The notes under the pieces were generated by a model, which saw only the letters and a list, made by a program, of their open reading frames with translations, did not search any database and was not told the origin of the DNA. A program made the position numbers and the translations under genes. Below, in pieces: positions 35,291 through 46,171 of a DNA stretch of 64,000 bases. How positions within the stretch are numbered: position 1 is the stretch's first letter; each line of letters opens with the position of its first letter. The stretch comes from Rhodocollybia butyracea (Eukaryota; Basidiomycota; Agaricomycetes; Agaricales; Omphalotaceae): contig JADNRY010000328.1 in the NCBI GenBank assembly GCA_015501585.1, positions 1-64,000 on the forward strand, given 5' to 3'.

Positions 35291-36351
35291 TGTCTCAGCG
35301 CTCTTTTTGTATGGCGCTAAGGACATTTCTAAGCAAAATGAACAGTTATTAAATTGCTTGATATACTCACAAACCAGCTCATTTGGGCATATGCGTAAGT
35401 TTTTGAGGTGGGGTCGAAACATCATGCTAGCGATTTAACAGTAAGCTTTTATCGAGAAGCCAAAACCCATCAATTTCAACCCTGCACCTTGCGCACTGCC
35501 ACTTACTCCCAAGTTCCGAGGCCCCGCATTCACCACCGCTTGATGGTGGCTTCTGAATTTCCAATTTTCCAAGTCAAGCGAGTTTGGAAGGTGGCAGGGT
35601 GTTATATCTAGCAGCGCAAACTTAAAAACCATCTGACGCATTGTGTCAATGGATCAAATTTTCTGCTCAGAACGTAGAGTGCTTATTCACATGTTCTGTG
35701 CCCCTACTGTTCATGACCTTTGGATCTCATCATGTACACCTGTCGGTGCACTACATATTTACGCCCAGATAATCACGACACTTTTGGGTGATTGGCCAAC
35801 TGTAATGTGTAACAGTGAGGCCCAATCAAGCCGGATCATCGCTCTAGTAGGTAGTAGGGCGTGAACAGATAACAAAAAAAATCGCCTGCGGTCTGCTTAC
35901 CAGTGTGAGATTTAAATACTATAGTGCATAAATATTAGGGCCTGAGGATTGGGTGCAAGGAATGTGTATTGACGGTACAGTGACAACTGGGGGAATGCCG
36001 TGTTTGATCATTGATGGCCATCATGCGGCATCTGAGATAGTTGCATTTACACAGCACCTTAGAATGCTCAGTGTAAACGTCAATCATAGTTAAACATAAC
36101 ATATATTATACCTCATGTAATCTGAATGTATCATTGTATGCCAATTCTGAGCGAGTAATAGGTATGGATGGGAAAAGAATCACGTGAAAAAGCGTAAAGA
36201 GCGATGAAACACTAAGTATGCAGAGTCTGGATTAAATATTTTGTCTGGAGGCTGGACATTAGGAATCACTACAGTTGGATACACTTAGTACACAGGATAC
36301 AGGATACATTGCTGTTTTTCTTGTTACATATATAATTAATTGGGCGGCTGT
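35291..36351. other. Spacer without recognisable genes
   Basis: Frames of 60-75 codons occur on both strands but none shows a motif, splice signal pairing or similarity to anything else in the window. Base composition is ordinary. Confidence 0.35.
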
Positions 36352-36470
36352 TAGGGTGACTGCATTTAGACATAGGGTGACTGCAGGGTGACTGCATTTA
36401 GACATAAGGTGACTGCAGGGTGACTGCTGGGTGACTGTTCTGGGTGACTGCACGGGGGTTACTGTAAATG
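36352..36470. repeat. Second GGTGACTGCAG array
   Basis: Eight or so copies of GGTGACTGC, alternating with CATTTAGACATA and CTGGGTGACTG. The unit is the same as in the array at 34,262-34,795 and in the same orientation, but the spacers differ. Confidence 0.8.
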
Positions 36471-36666
36471 CTAATGGCCCGAAAAACCCTTAGGCTTCAA
36501 ACTGATGCTGTCAGAAGGAGTAGAAGACATTGAAGGAGGAGGTCGAAATGTAATGGAGTAATCAGGCGAAGCTTTAATATATCCTGCTAACCATTTGACA
36601 GCCTCCCATGCTGCCAACCAGGGTTATGCTAAAATTGTGCGAGAAGACCAGCTGCAAGTGAGAAGT

Positions 36667-36835
36667 AAAGATGGACTTGAGTCCGAGTCCAAGCATACTT
36701 GGACTCAGCGTGCAAGTACTTGTGGCCCAAAAGGACTGACTTGTGACTCGTTAAAGACCCGTGGGAAACGAGTCAGTGACCCACAAGTATTTTTACAAGT
36801 AAACTTGCAAGTACTTGTGACTTATTATAATAATA
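36667..36835. repeat. Dyad-rich insertion built from ACTTG/CAAGT words
   Basis: Words ACTTG, CAAGT, GACTTGAGTC and GAGTC recur in both orientations (for example TACAAGTAAACTTGCAAGTA). Its opening GATGGACTTGAGTCCGAGTC resembles the start of the block at 28,128. It has no coding potential. Confidence 0.5.
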
Positions 36836-36997
36836 TTATATGTCCATGTATTATAGGTAAATAATAGACAAATACTATTTATCAACCAGCATCTTACTGC
36901 TTATGTAACGCCTCCACCATCTTATGGACTTAGTCCTGACCCGCTGGCGCTATCAGTAAGTGATAGCAGTCCATCTAATCACACATCGCCGTTATCT

Positions 36998-37265
36998 ACA
37001 TCAGGAAAAGTACCCCTAAACTTAAGGCGGCTAAAAGCCACTTAAGGCGTAGAAGCCAACTTAAGTGGCTCCCGGCCGGTAAGTTACTCCCGCAACTCAA
37101 TCAAAGGTTCACGCTATCACTCTTTCTGAAGTCACCGTGTTTGATGGGAGATTGACTTGACGCAACTCGGAGTTGCTGTCAAATTTGACAGGTTGGCCAA
37201 AGCGGTAACCAGGGCAGCTTAAGTTGGCTTACATTTACTTAAGTTAGCGTGAGTCACTCCAAACG
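36998..37265. repeat. Dyad-rich block built from CTTAAG words, MITE-like start
   Basis: It starts CATCAGGAAAAG, the same 12 bases that start the palindromic MITE at 8,026, and then repeats CTTAAG, AAGCCAACTTAAG and GGCTTAC words in both orientations. Arms near 37,015-37,070 and 37,200-37,250 are partly complementary. The right end does not match the MITE at 8,398. Confidence 0.45.
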
Positions 37266-37544
37266 AGACTAGGGCAGTCCTAGTATTGCTTTTCTCAGCT
37301 TTCATGGCTTATGAATATATCAAACAAAAGAGACATCTAAAAAATGTGTATTTGATTCATTTCTATTTAAGGACAGTGCTACAGTAGTCGAAGAGGACTC
37401 TACAAAAGATTATGGACTGAGCAGTACATAAGTGGTAGAAGCATGCAAGCAAGTAGGGATAGAATGTGTGAAGCGAGGAAGGTGAGGCAGAGAGATGGAG
37501 GCATCAAGTGGTGTAATGTAATGAGCAGGGACAAATGTAGGGTT

Positions 37545-37720
37545 TGAAAGTGCAGTGCAACAAACCGTTCAAAACTGTGCACTGCACTGCACTGCACCGG
37601 AAATTGCACCGAAAAAAATTGCACCGGTGCACAGTTTGGTTCCGGTGCGGTTCAAGGTTCTCTTATATTTCCGAAATCTCAAAACCGACCATAACCGGTT
37701 CGCACCGGTTCACAGCCGAA
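37545..37720. repeat. Dyad-rich insertion built from TGCAC/ACCGGT words
   Basis: It contains runs such as GTGCACTGCACTGCACTGCA and repeated GCACCGG and ACCGGTTCGCACCGGTT. It is the same type as 12,425-12,600 and lies about 100 bp before the first hAT gene. Confidence 0.5.
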
Positions 37721-37826
37721 ATTGGCTTACTAGTTATAGCCTAAAGCAGCCTAGTACTAAATATATTATGTTGAACCGAAATGGGGCGTAGAAACCCAGC
37801 AACAAACTTTTCACTGTTCGAGCACA

Positions 37827-40800
37827 ATGCCAACTCACACGGGTAAAAAAACAGCGCAAAAAACTACTTCAAAAGGAAAAACATCTTCCAACAAGTCATT
37901 AACCAAACGCAAACATGCCAGTGACGTTGAAAAAAGGGACAGTAACAGTACTAATAGCAGTGACTCGGGGACAGTGACAATGACCAGAGCAAAGATCGGG
38001 CGCCACCACCATCCAAGAAACAAAAGAAGGCCGCCGTGAGTAGTGAAAGCGAGGAAGAGATAGAAATGGAAGAGGGAACAAACAATGTGCGTGTTACACA
38101 AATAACCTTGCCGGTCAAGCTAATCAGTGTTTAGATTCTACATAAAAAACACAAAAGCGACATACCTGATAGCATCAATGTGAAAGCAAATGCACAAGAT
38201 ATTCCCCTCCTGTTTTCGGATCTCTGTGACATGAACTTCCATAAAAATGGGGAGACGACCAAAGCCCGTGGACGATGGTGTCTTACATGCAAGTGAGTGT
38301 GTAAGTCCATGATATAATTTTCCAGCTAATGGAAGATAAAGACAGGATCCGAAAGTAATTGCAAGAGGCCTTCGAAATGCATTTTTTACGGGAGGAAATT
38401 CCGCCTGCCGCACGCATGCACACCAACACTACAGTCTGTATGCGGAGCGATGTGCGGAAAGAGGAATTGCAGAACACCCGCGCGCGGTTCCGTCCAGAAT
38501 TGCCAAAGCTCGAGAGGCTGAAGCATTGAAGGCCGAAAAGGAAAGTGGGACCCAATCCCTCCAAAAACATGGGTTTAATACGCTGCCAGCAACGCAAGGA
38601 CCCAAGGAGTTTTCGAAGGCTCAGATTTTGGAGCACACATCAAAGTATATCATCTGCACGGACCAGGTAAGTGTATTGGTCTTTGACAAGTGGAAGAATC
38701 ACTCACATTCCATAACCTAGTCCTTTGCTACTGCAGACAATCCCTTCTTTCGGAATACCCTTGTTGTGATGCGCCCATTAACAAAAAGTCGTGAGCTAGC
38801 CAGTGCATATCAGGTCACTACTTATCTTCACAATGAGTACGTACGCACACTGGAAAATCAAGTGAAGGAAATGCAGACAGTAATTGAGCTTGTGGCTACA
38901 TGTGACGATATGTGGTCATCTCCGAGCAACAAGATGCCTTTCTTTGGGGCCATGTCTTCCTATATTTTGATTATCCCGCGCAAGAAGAAACGTCCCCTGT
39001 GGAAGCTCAAGTCAACAATCCTGGGTTTTCGGTCGGTAGAAGGAGCACATGATGGGGATAATCTCGGCCGTTATTATCTTGGAATGTGTCAACGTGTTGG
39101 AATTATTGACATTGAGAAGAAAGTGTTGAAGGTGGGGAATTTCGTGTCTATCAGTCACATGTTGCCAAGTTAATTCATTATCAGCTCGGTCCTTCTACCT
39201 TTGATAATGCCACAAGCAATGGTACACTATGCCAGATGGTGGACGAGCTTCACTTAGCCCTGGATCTCGGTTTCTGGGACGCCAAAAAAAACCAATTAAT
39301 GTACGTTCTCTGCATACTCTTTCTCACTGCCCATCACTTAGAGTCTGTAGGTGTTTGGGCCATGTTTCGAATCTTGGAGTTAGCGACACCATGGGGATTA
39401 TTACAAAGAAAGCAGCACTCGAGACTATGCAAGCAATTTGGGAATACGATCCCGCGGACACCAATAACCATGTCCTGGGTGGATCCCTTGATGTGATTGC
39501 AGCTCTTCGTACTCTGGCAACAAAAATTCAAGCCTCTGGACAGAGAATTCAGGAATTCCAGAAAATTCAGCGGGAATGTGATTTGATACGCCCCTCTCAC
39601 TGATTCTTCATGGGAATACTCGGTGGGGCTCTGCATATGGGATGGTTGAGCGTGGGTTAAAACTTTCAAAGGTACGCACTGCTACTCATTTCTGACTTTG
39701 TCCGGTATATTTAATACATTGCTACAGGCCATAAATCGTTTTATACTTGTTGCCGATGAGCTCTTCGGGCCATGTACTGTTGTTCGAAGCCAAGAGAAGA
39801 TATCATGGGCCGCGTTTAAGTTTTCTAGCCAGGACTGGGATCGGGTGAAGGACTGTAAGCTCATCCTGGAGGTACTTTTTTCCCACTCCTTTATTACTAT
39901 CTGCTATTAACCTTATGCTCGGTTAGGATGCCAATCATATTCAACAAGTGTTTTCGGCAAGCAAAAATATTTCCATTTACAAAGCTATTCCCGCCCTTGA
40001 GACCTTGCTCACTCAATGGGAGAACAAGCTCGCCAATGAAAAATTCAAACTCTATCATCCTGCCATCAAAGCTGGCCTTGCCAAGTTCCGCAAATACTAC
40101 GAAAAGTTTGACACCAAACCAGCATATGTACTATCGTTATGTGTGTATATTTTGTTTCCGATCTATACATTCTCATCTTTGATTGTCCCCAGTTATCCAT
40201 CCCTATTATAAACTTCACTGGATTGAACTTCATTGGGGGGGCACCGAGGCCCAAGCCGCTGAAATTGCTGCAGGCAACAAAAATGCGAAAAATTGGATTG
40301 ATGAAGCAGAGAAGTTGGTCGAGGCTATGGTGCGCGCATTTGTGCCTTTTCCTGTCATTCTTTCTCACTGTTGCTCTTCTAGATGGCACAATACTGGCAC
40401 AAACGCCATGAATTTCTGCCGGAAGTTACAGCCTCTACTGTAGCTGCGAGCTCGGATGAAGACTCCGAAATTGGTGAAGACAGTGACAACCCCAACATCG
40501 CCTCCTCTGTGTTTGCACCGTCCAGCCCGGCCGCTGCATCGAATGCCAGTGATAGTGAAACACCTGATATTGCATACGCCCGTTTCCGTGCACAGAAAGC
40601 CTCACAAAAGACCAGTTTTTCCGGATGGCAAGCAGAACTCCGGGCATGGAATAAGAGCTATTCACCCAAGCACACACCCGACATGGACCTTTGCCGATAT
40701 TATGGGGTTCGTTCAAGTTTTCAAGTTATATGTATATTTGTACACAAGAGCTGAAACATCCATAGGAACATGCGTATCGGTATCCCACCATTGCGCGTAT

Positions 40801-40973
40801 TGCTTTGGACATCCTTCCCGTTATGGCTTCCTCAGTCCCCTCCGAGCGGAGAGACAGCCGATGACCAACGTTCACATCTCGGACCCATTCGGTTTGAGGA
40901 GGCACAGGTAATGAAATGGCATTGGCGCCAGGAAGCTACCGATTTTGCAAAGACGAACCAGCAGGCAGTCGAT
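37827..40973 (+). pseudogene. hAT-family transposase gene 1, multi-exon and frameshifted
   Basis: The start MPTHTGKKTAQKTT opens a Lys/Ser-rich leader. A BED-like region follows (GRWCLTC, then HAHQHYSLYAERCAERGI). Exons then give TADNPFFRNTLVVMRPLTKS, VATCDDMWSSPSNKMPFFG with the first acidic residue of the hAT RNase H fold, and SVEGAHDGDNLGRYYLGMC. Later blocks are HGNTRWGSAYGMVERGLKL, FKLYHPAIKAGLAKFRKYYE, and a hAT C-terminal dimerisation part, AYRYPTIARIALDIL followed by MASSVPSER and TADDQRSHLGP. The NTRWGSAY and SVPSER motifs are diagnostic. Frameshifts are seen near 37,965, 38,390, 39,595 and 40,850, and the leader and BED parts do not join cleanly. No terminal repeats or 8-bp duplication could be placed. 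Confidence 0.75.
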
Positions 40974-40975
40974 AG

Positions 40976-41092
40976 TGTATGGCACGGGTGTGCCGGGTTG
41001 GGCCGGGTTCCGGGTCGGGTCTGCCTTCCGGGTCGGGTCGGTTTTGGACTTGGCTACCCGACACCCGTTACCATACCCAGCAACTCTCAAGC
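40976..41092. mobile_element. Short foldback insertion with GTATGG ends and GGGTCGGGT words
   Basis: Ends are inverted: GTATGGCACGGGT on the left and ACCCGTTACCATAC on the right. Between them GGGT, GGGTCGGGT and CCGGGT recur. It directly follows the hAT 1 dimerisation exon and resembles the outer part of the composite insertion at 12,609-13,012. Confidence 0.55.
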
Positions 41093-41201
41093 AGCGCCGC
41101 CTGCTCACAGTTTGTTTACATATATAGAAGCATACTACTAGCTACTGTACATGACGTGTAAGCTATTTGTGGGCATCAACAAATAAACTCTTCTCGATAC
41201 T

Positions 41202-43655
41202 ATGAACCCGTTGAAACGCAAAACTACAGGATCAAAGACAAATCAAAGACGAAGGAAAAAAAGAACTATCGAGAGTAGTGGTACGTGAACTAAATACTGT
41301 GAAGCAAATACACGCTGACGATACACATTAAATCATAGATGAGGAACGAGAAGGGAGCCAAGACGGCAGCCTAAATCTAGATGATGATGAGGAGATCATC
41401 GACACAACCGAGGCTGAAAAAGCTAAACAGGAAGAAGCGATCTCGAAACTCAGTCCGTTTGTAACAATGTGCAGTGAAAAAAGTACTTACTTGCGTCAGG
41501 AAAGGATTTGTTGAAACGAAAGGCATCTATCTATGCATTCTTTGGTGCCGAGCCGGAAATCGAGTTTGCAGGCAATGGCGAGGCAGAATATCTGGTATAT
41601 ACATGTACCAAATGCGGCAAAAAAAAAGAAACAGGGTCTGAAAACATCGGACAAAGGGTCAACAGGTTAGTCATCTGCTGGACGACAGCAATACAAGTAC
41701 TAACCATTGCGCAGGAAATATGACTACTCATGCAAAAAAATGCTGGGGCAATGAAGCTGTTGCTGCTGTTAAAGAATCAAACCTTGAGAAAGCACGAGAG
41801 GCCATCAAAAATTTGGAAAAAAGAGCCAATCAAAACTTACCACTGCCCTCAAAACATTCAAAGGATGGGCTACCTCGTTCTCAATGCGACCTCCCGAAAA
41901 AGAAACTACCCGGTAAGCCCCTTCAATTCCCGCTTGCTGTTGCGACCTTTGAAATGTGATGTTGAAGGGTAGTAACTGCTCGATGGGTCGCCGAATCTGC
42001 TCGGCCTTTTCGTGTTGTGCGAGACCGATGTTATCGTTGGCTCCAGAAAGAGGGTCGTCCAAATCACTATGTGCCAAGTAAAGAGACGGTGGCTCGAGAC
42101 GTGAAAAAATTGTTTGCAAAGACAAAGGAGAAACTAGCAGCAGAATTACAGGTTAGTTTTGCGTTTACTTGATAGCGGGGAAACATACCAAGCATTTCAG
42201 ACATTCGACGGCAAGCTTCCTGTAGCTCTTGATTGCTGGTCATCGCCTAACCATCATGCGTTTATGAGTGTCACCACGACGTGGCTGCGAACAACAAAAG
42301 ATGGGAAGGAAACACCTACTACAACAATACTTGACTTCATCGAGCTTCCTTGCTCCCATTCCGCAGAAAACATGGCAGTCACCCTTGCAAAGACACTGAA
42401 AGAATACGGGATTGAAGGCAAGGTTAGCTAAATGTTTGAATATCTTTTTGCGTCGAGACTCACTTACCATAGATCCTCTCTATCATTTGTGACAACGCCT
42501 CTGCAAATACAGCGATGCTTGATGAGCTTGTGAAGCTCCTCCCGGACTTCCAAGGCAGAGACGCACATGTTTGGTGCTTCGGCCATACAACAAACCTAAC
42601 GGCCAGAGGTGTTCTTCATCCTTTTGAGCCTTCCAAGCCCAAAACAACTGAAGCCCTCAGGGATCCGAACCTGCTGTGCCAAATGACGATGGATTGGAAG
42701 AGCTTTATGCCGAGTTGCAGGATATCGAAGAGAATGGGAACAAAGACAAGGATGACGTCGAGGGTTTTGTTGAGGTGTTGGACGAGATGACAGAGCAAGA
42801 GAGAGAGCAGTGGCACGAGAATGTCAAGCCTGTGAAAACAGCACTATACAAGGTAAGCCCTGTCAAAGCACCACATGGATTTCTGACTCACACCACTACC
42901 GCTTACCGCTACAGGCCCGCAAAATTTCATTCAAGATTATCAACTCGACAACCTTGCTCTTGCCTAAGTGGCGAGAGCAAGTAGCGAATACTCCGCTTAA
43001 TGACCGTGTCTTGCCTCGCGATGTTGCCACACGCTGGAACTCAACTTACGATATGCTCGCCGCTTTTCTTGAAATGAAAGGACCCATTTCTGAATTCCTG
43101 GACCGTTCTTCAAACGGAATGTCAGAATACATTCTCGAGGAGGAAGAATGGGATGTCATTGAAGGGCTGGTCTCTGCTTTAAAGGTACGTATTGTTATCA
43201 TTGTTTATTTCCTTTCCTTTGAGGCTAACTGTCACTTCATAGATTCTCAAGGATGCCACGCTCTTTTTTCGTCCAATACACCCAACATTGCCTCTGTAAT
43301 TCCCGCGATGGATGCTATAGACGAAGCACTTGCCACCGGCATTATTAACGATGAAGTTCTCTGAACCAATTCGACATGCTCTCGCTATTGGCAAAAAAAT
43401 GCTCAACAAGTACTATGCACTAACAGATGATTCGGTGATCTATCGCATGGCTATGGGTATGTATTTTATTTACTTCTTAGAAATATGGACTAATAGGCTG
43501 AGTATGGGTAGTTCTTCACCCGTCGTTGAAACTGGAATATTTCCGTAAGGCCGGTTGGAATGACGAATGGATTGCCGATGCAGTTACGGTAACTCGTCAA
43601 CATTGGGAGAAGCGCTATAAGCCCTCGGAACCTACCCCATCCGATATACCAATGG
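41202..43655 (+). pseudogene. hAT-family transposase gene 2, 3'-truncated
   Basis: ATG at 41,202 starts a basic leader (MNPLKRKTTGSKTNQRRRKK) and an acidic second exon. A BED-type zinc finger is split by an intron: YTCTKCGKKK, then AHAKKCWG. The catalytic region shows LPVALDCWSSPNHHAFMSVT, ILSIICDNASANTAMLDEL (the paired Asp, with CDNAS typical of hAT) and WCFGHTTNL. Then come DVATRWNSTYDMLAAFLE and a W-rich stretch, WNDEWIADAVTVTRQHW. The C-terminal dimerisation domain is absent: the frame stops at about 43,655 and Copia sequence begins near 43,700. About eight introns have good GT/AG ends. A frame change around 42,670 within the acidic insert may be a further defect. I infer loss through the Copia insertion or an associated deletion. 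Confidence 0.78.
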
Positions 43656-43697
43656 TGTGTTGATATGCTGACTCTGAGCTATGCATAAAATGCTACT

Positions 43698-45119
43698 ATG
43701 AAGCTGAATACCTCACACCAACACCAACACACACCAAAGATTAACATGAGTTCAAGGGGGTTATCATTGAACAAGTCAGAAACCTTCGGTGCAGTCGCTC
43801 GTATGGAATCTTTTCGAATCGTCATTTGTATCATCATTGTCCTTGGACTTTCCCTATTTCAAGTGGACTTCAAATCTGCTTTTCTCAACAGCCCAATAAA
43901 ACATGATGTGTACATGAAGCAACCCGAGGGATTTGTCAAACCCGGGACTGAACACTTGGTTTGTAAATTGAAGAAATCAATCTATGGTACCATGCAGGGG
44001 AGCCATGATTGGCAAGACACGCTTGCCGCAGGTTTCAAGGATGACGGGTACATATCATCGAAGGCCGATCCATGTGTTCGGTACCATCGCCGGAATGGGA
44101 AGTACATGATAACAAGCACATATGGAGATGATGTCTTGGGAGGCGCAGAGGGTACAGAATCGAGGGCAGAAGCTATCAGAGATCTTGGGAAGAGATGGGA
44201 GAGCGGGGAAGTTAGGTCACAAATGCTCCTTGGAATGAGTATCACGCAAAACAAGGAGACTGGAGCGATCACACTCTCCCAGAAGGCGTATTTCATCCGC
44301 ATGCTTGAAAATTTTGGCCTACAGAATGTGAAACATCGGAAGACACCACTCCCTCCTGACAACAAACTTGAAGCCGCTCCAAACCCACTCCCAGAAGACG
44401 AACAAATCTTCATGCATGATAAGCCTTTTCGCCCAGTAGTCGGCTCATGCCAATGGGGACAAGTTTGCACACGTCCTGACATTGCTTTTGCGGCTGCCAA
44501 GCTTGCCCAATACCAGACTAATCCAGGCCGGCAGCACTGGGAAGCAGTAGAGTGGCTAGCAGGCTATATTTTAGCAACACTCGACTACTCCATCACATAC
44601 CGAAAGCCACCTCCCAGATCCAAACTCAGCAAAGGTGAAGGTTTGAAACCATGCGGATATCTTGACGCCGACCATGCAGGTTGTATGGACACTCGTCGGT
44701 CAACATCCGGGAACGTCTTTTTCATGGCTGGAGCGCCAGTGACTTGGAGCTCGAAGCGCCAACCAACAGTGGCTTTGTCAACGGCCAAAGCTGAATACAT
44801 CTCAGGCGCAAGGGCATGCCAGCAAGCTAGCTGGTTGATGTCTTTCCTGGCTGAAGTTGACCTAGCTCAAGATGGGCCGCTCATGCTTCACGGCGATAAC
44901 TTTGCCGCAGTTAGCCTCACGCAGAACACGAAGAAGCACATGCTGGTAAAGCATATTGAGATGCGCTACCATTTCATCCGGGAGAAGGTTGCAAACAATG
45001 AAATAGCATTGACTCTGATAAGGTCGGGAGAGAACGTTGCTGACATCTTCACCAAAGCATTGAACGGAACTGTGCACTCGAAGTTTGTCAAAATGCTAGG
45101 ATTGGATCGTACGAATTAG
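43698..45119 (+). mobile_element. Ty1/Copia element, 5'-truncated: RT and RNase H
   Basis: A single 470-codon frame covers the C-terminal half of a Copia polyprotein. The RT shows LFQVDFKSAFLNSPIKHDVY, MKQPEGFVKPG, KSIYGTMQGSHDWQ and the catalytic YGDD in STYGDDVLGG. RNase H follows: TRPDIAFAAAKLAQYQ, YLDADHAGCMDTRRSTSGNV, ALSTAKAEYISGARA and KHIEMRYHFIREKV with the closing DIFTKAL. Gag, protease and integrase are missing, and so is the 5' LTR. The frame is intact, so truncation was recent relative to the decay of the neighbours. A polypurine tract (AGGGGGAG) and a 3' LTR follow. Confidence 0.9.
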
Positions 45120-45125
45120 GGGGAG

Positions 45126-45437
45126 TGTTGGGAAAGGTATTCGTCCATCCGTATTGCTGATACAGCTTTGACCTTCTACGTATATTTACCGTTTCACTTT
45201 CTGTTTATCCGTTTGCTTCCGCTTTGCTACAGGCGCATCTATTATCCCGGACTCATACTTATACTTGAGCCCCCAGAACAATCACCCTCAGTTGTTCATA
45301 CATTACAACTGAGGGTGAGCCTTACTTATATCTTCTGTCGTCACTCTTACTGATATAGTACTATAGTTATCGTTCTACAGGTATACATATATCAAATACA
45401 GTTGTTCATACATTACAACTGAGGTTATCGTTCTACA
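45126..45437 (+). repeat. 3' LTR of the Copia element
   Basis: It begins TGTTGGGAAAGG right after the polypurine tract, and I end it at GTTCTACA before TGGTG. It contains a perfect 14-bp hairpin (TCACCCTCAGTTGT, loop TCATACATT, at 45,282-45,318) and a second, shorter copy at about 45,400-45,424. The outer limit is uncertain because no matching 5' LTR is in the window. Confidence 0.6.
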
Positions 45438-45811
45438 TGGTGAACATCCAAACCTCACCCCTACCGGACTTGGGAACAGCAGCACTCCTCTCGATACTTC
45501 TATACTCCACAGAGAGACCTCCATTCGCAGTTCTTCTCCTCTGACAATTGTTGAGGATGGCAATGATGAGCTGGAGCATGACAGCAATTCAGTGGCTGAC
45601 TTGGATGAAGAACTACTGTCAGTTGAGAGCTTGCTTGCTAAGAGAAAGCATAGCGAAAACACCGGAGATGACAATGATGAACCGCACCCAGCTGTCAAGC
45701 TGAAGCATGGGCCGAGGGGAGGAAAGTCCAAAAAGGCTGCAAAGCCTGCTCCAGCAAGGAAGGGATTCAACCCGATGGAGAAGTTTGTCAACACTTCAAA
45801 GGCTGAGCAGA
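45438..45811 (+). pseudogene. Lysine-rich gene fragment cut by two insertions
   Basis: The frame reads SSSPLTIVEDGNDELEHDS, SVADLDEELLSVESLLAKRK, then KHGPRGGKSKKAAKPAPARK and FNPMEKFVNTSKAEQ, where the Gypsy LTR interrupts it. The Copia LTR interrupts it on the left. It looks like a disordered nuclear protein or the head of another transposon gene. I do not recognise the family. The missing 3' part would lie beyond 64,000. Confidence 0.4.
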
Positions 45812-46067
45812 TATAACGCCCTTAGGCGAGAGTCTTACGTTCACACGAAAGAGCACGACAAAGGCTATGCGATTGTGTACTCGTAGTGTAGAAGAACTAC
45901 AGTAATTTATGTAATTCGACTAGTAATAGTAATCAAAATGAATAGAATAGAAATGATATCTAATCGTAAGATAAGATAAGATAAGAGTCACGATGCGACA
46001 AAAGTTAAGGCCGCGCCATAAGGCGCGGCCAGAAGGGAATCAGGCAATATGGGGAGGAGGCGTTACA
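45812..46067 (-). repeat. 3' LTR of the Ty3/Gypsy chromovirus
   Basis: On the minus strand it starts TGTAACGCC after a polypurine tract (GTGGGGGAGGG) and ends GGCGTTATA, one base from a perfect inverted end (GGCGTTACA). The change is C to T. The flanking GCAGA at 45,807-45,811 should be the 5-bp target duplication. The 5' LTR lies beyond the right edge. The LTR includes a GC-rich hairpin, GGCCGCGCC-TTAT-GGCGCGGCC, at about 46,009-46,030. Confidence 0.75.
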
Positions 46068-46171
46068 CCCTCCCCCACTAGATTAGTACCTAGGGTACTA
46101 ATCGAACGATATGATGGGATAAATCCCCAATAAGACGTATTACTGGGGGACTATCCATCAGATTCATCCAT

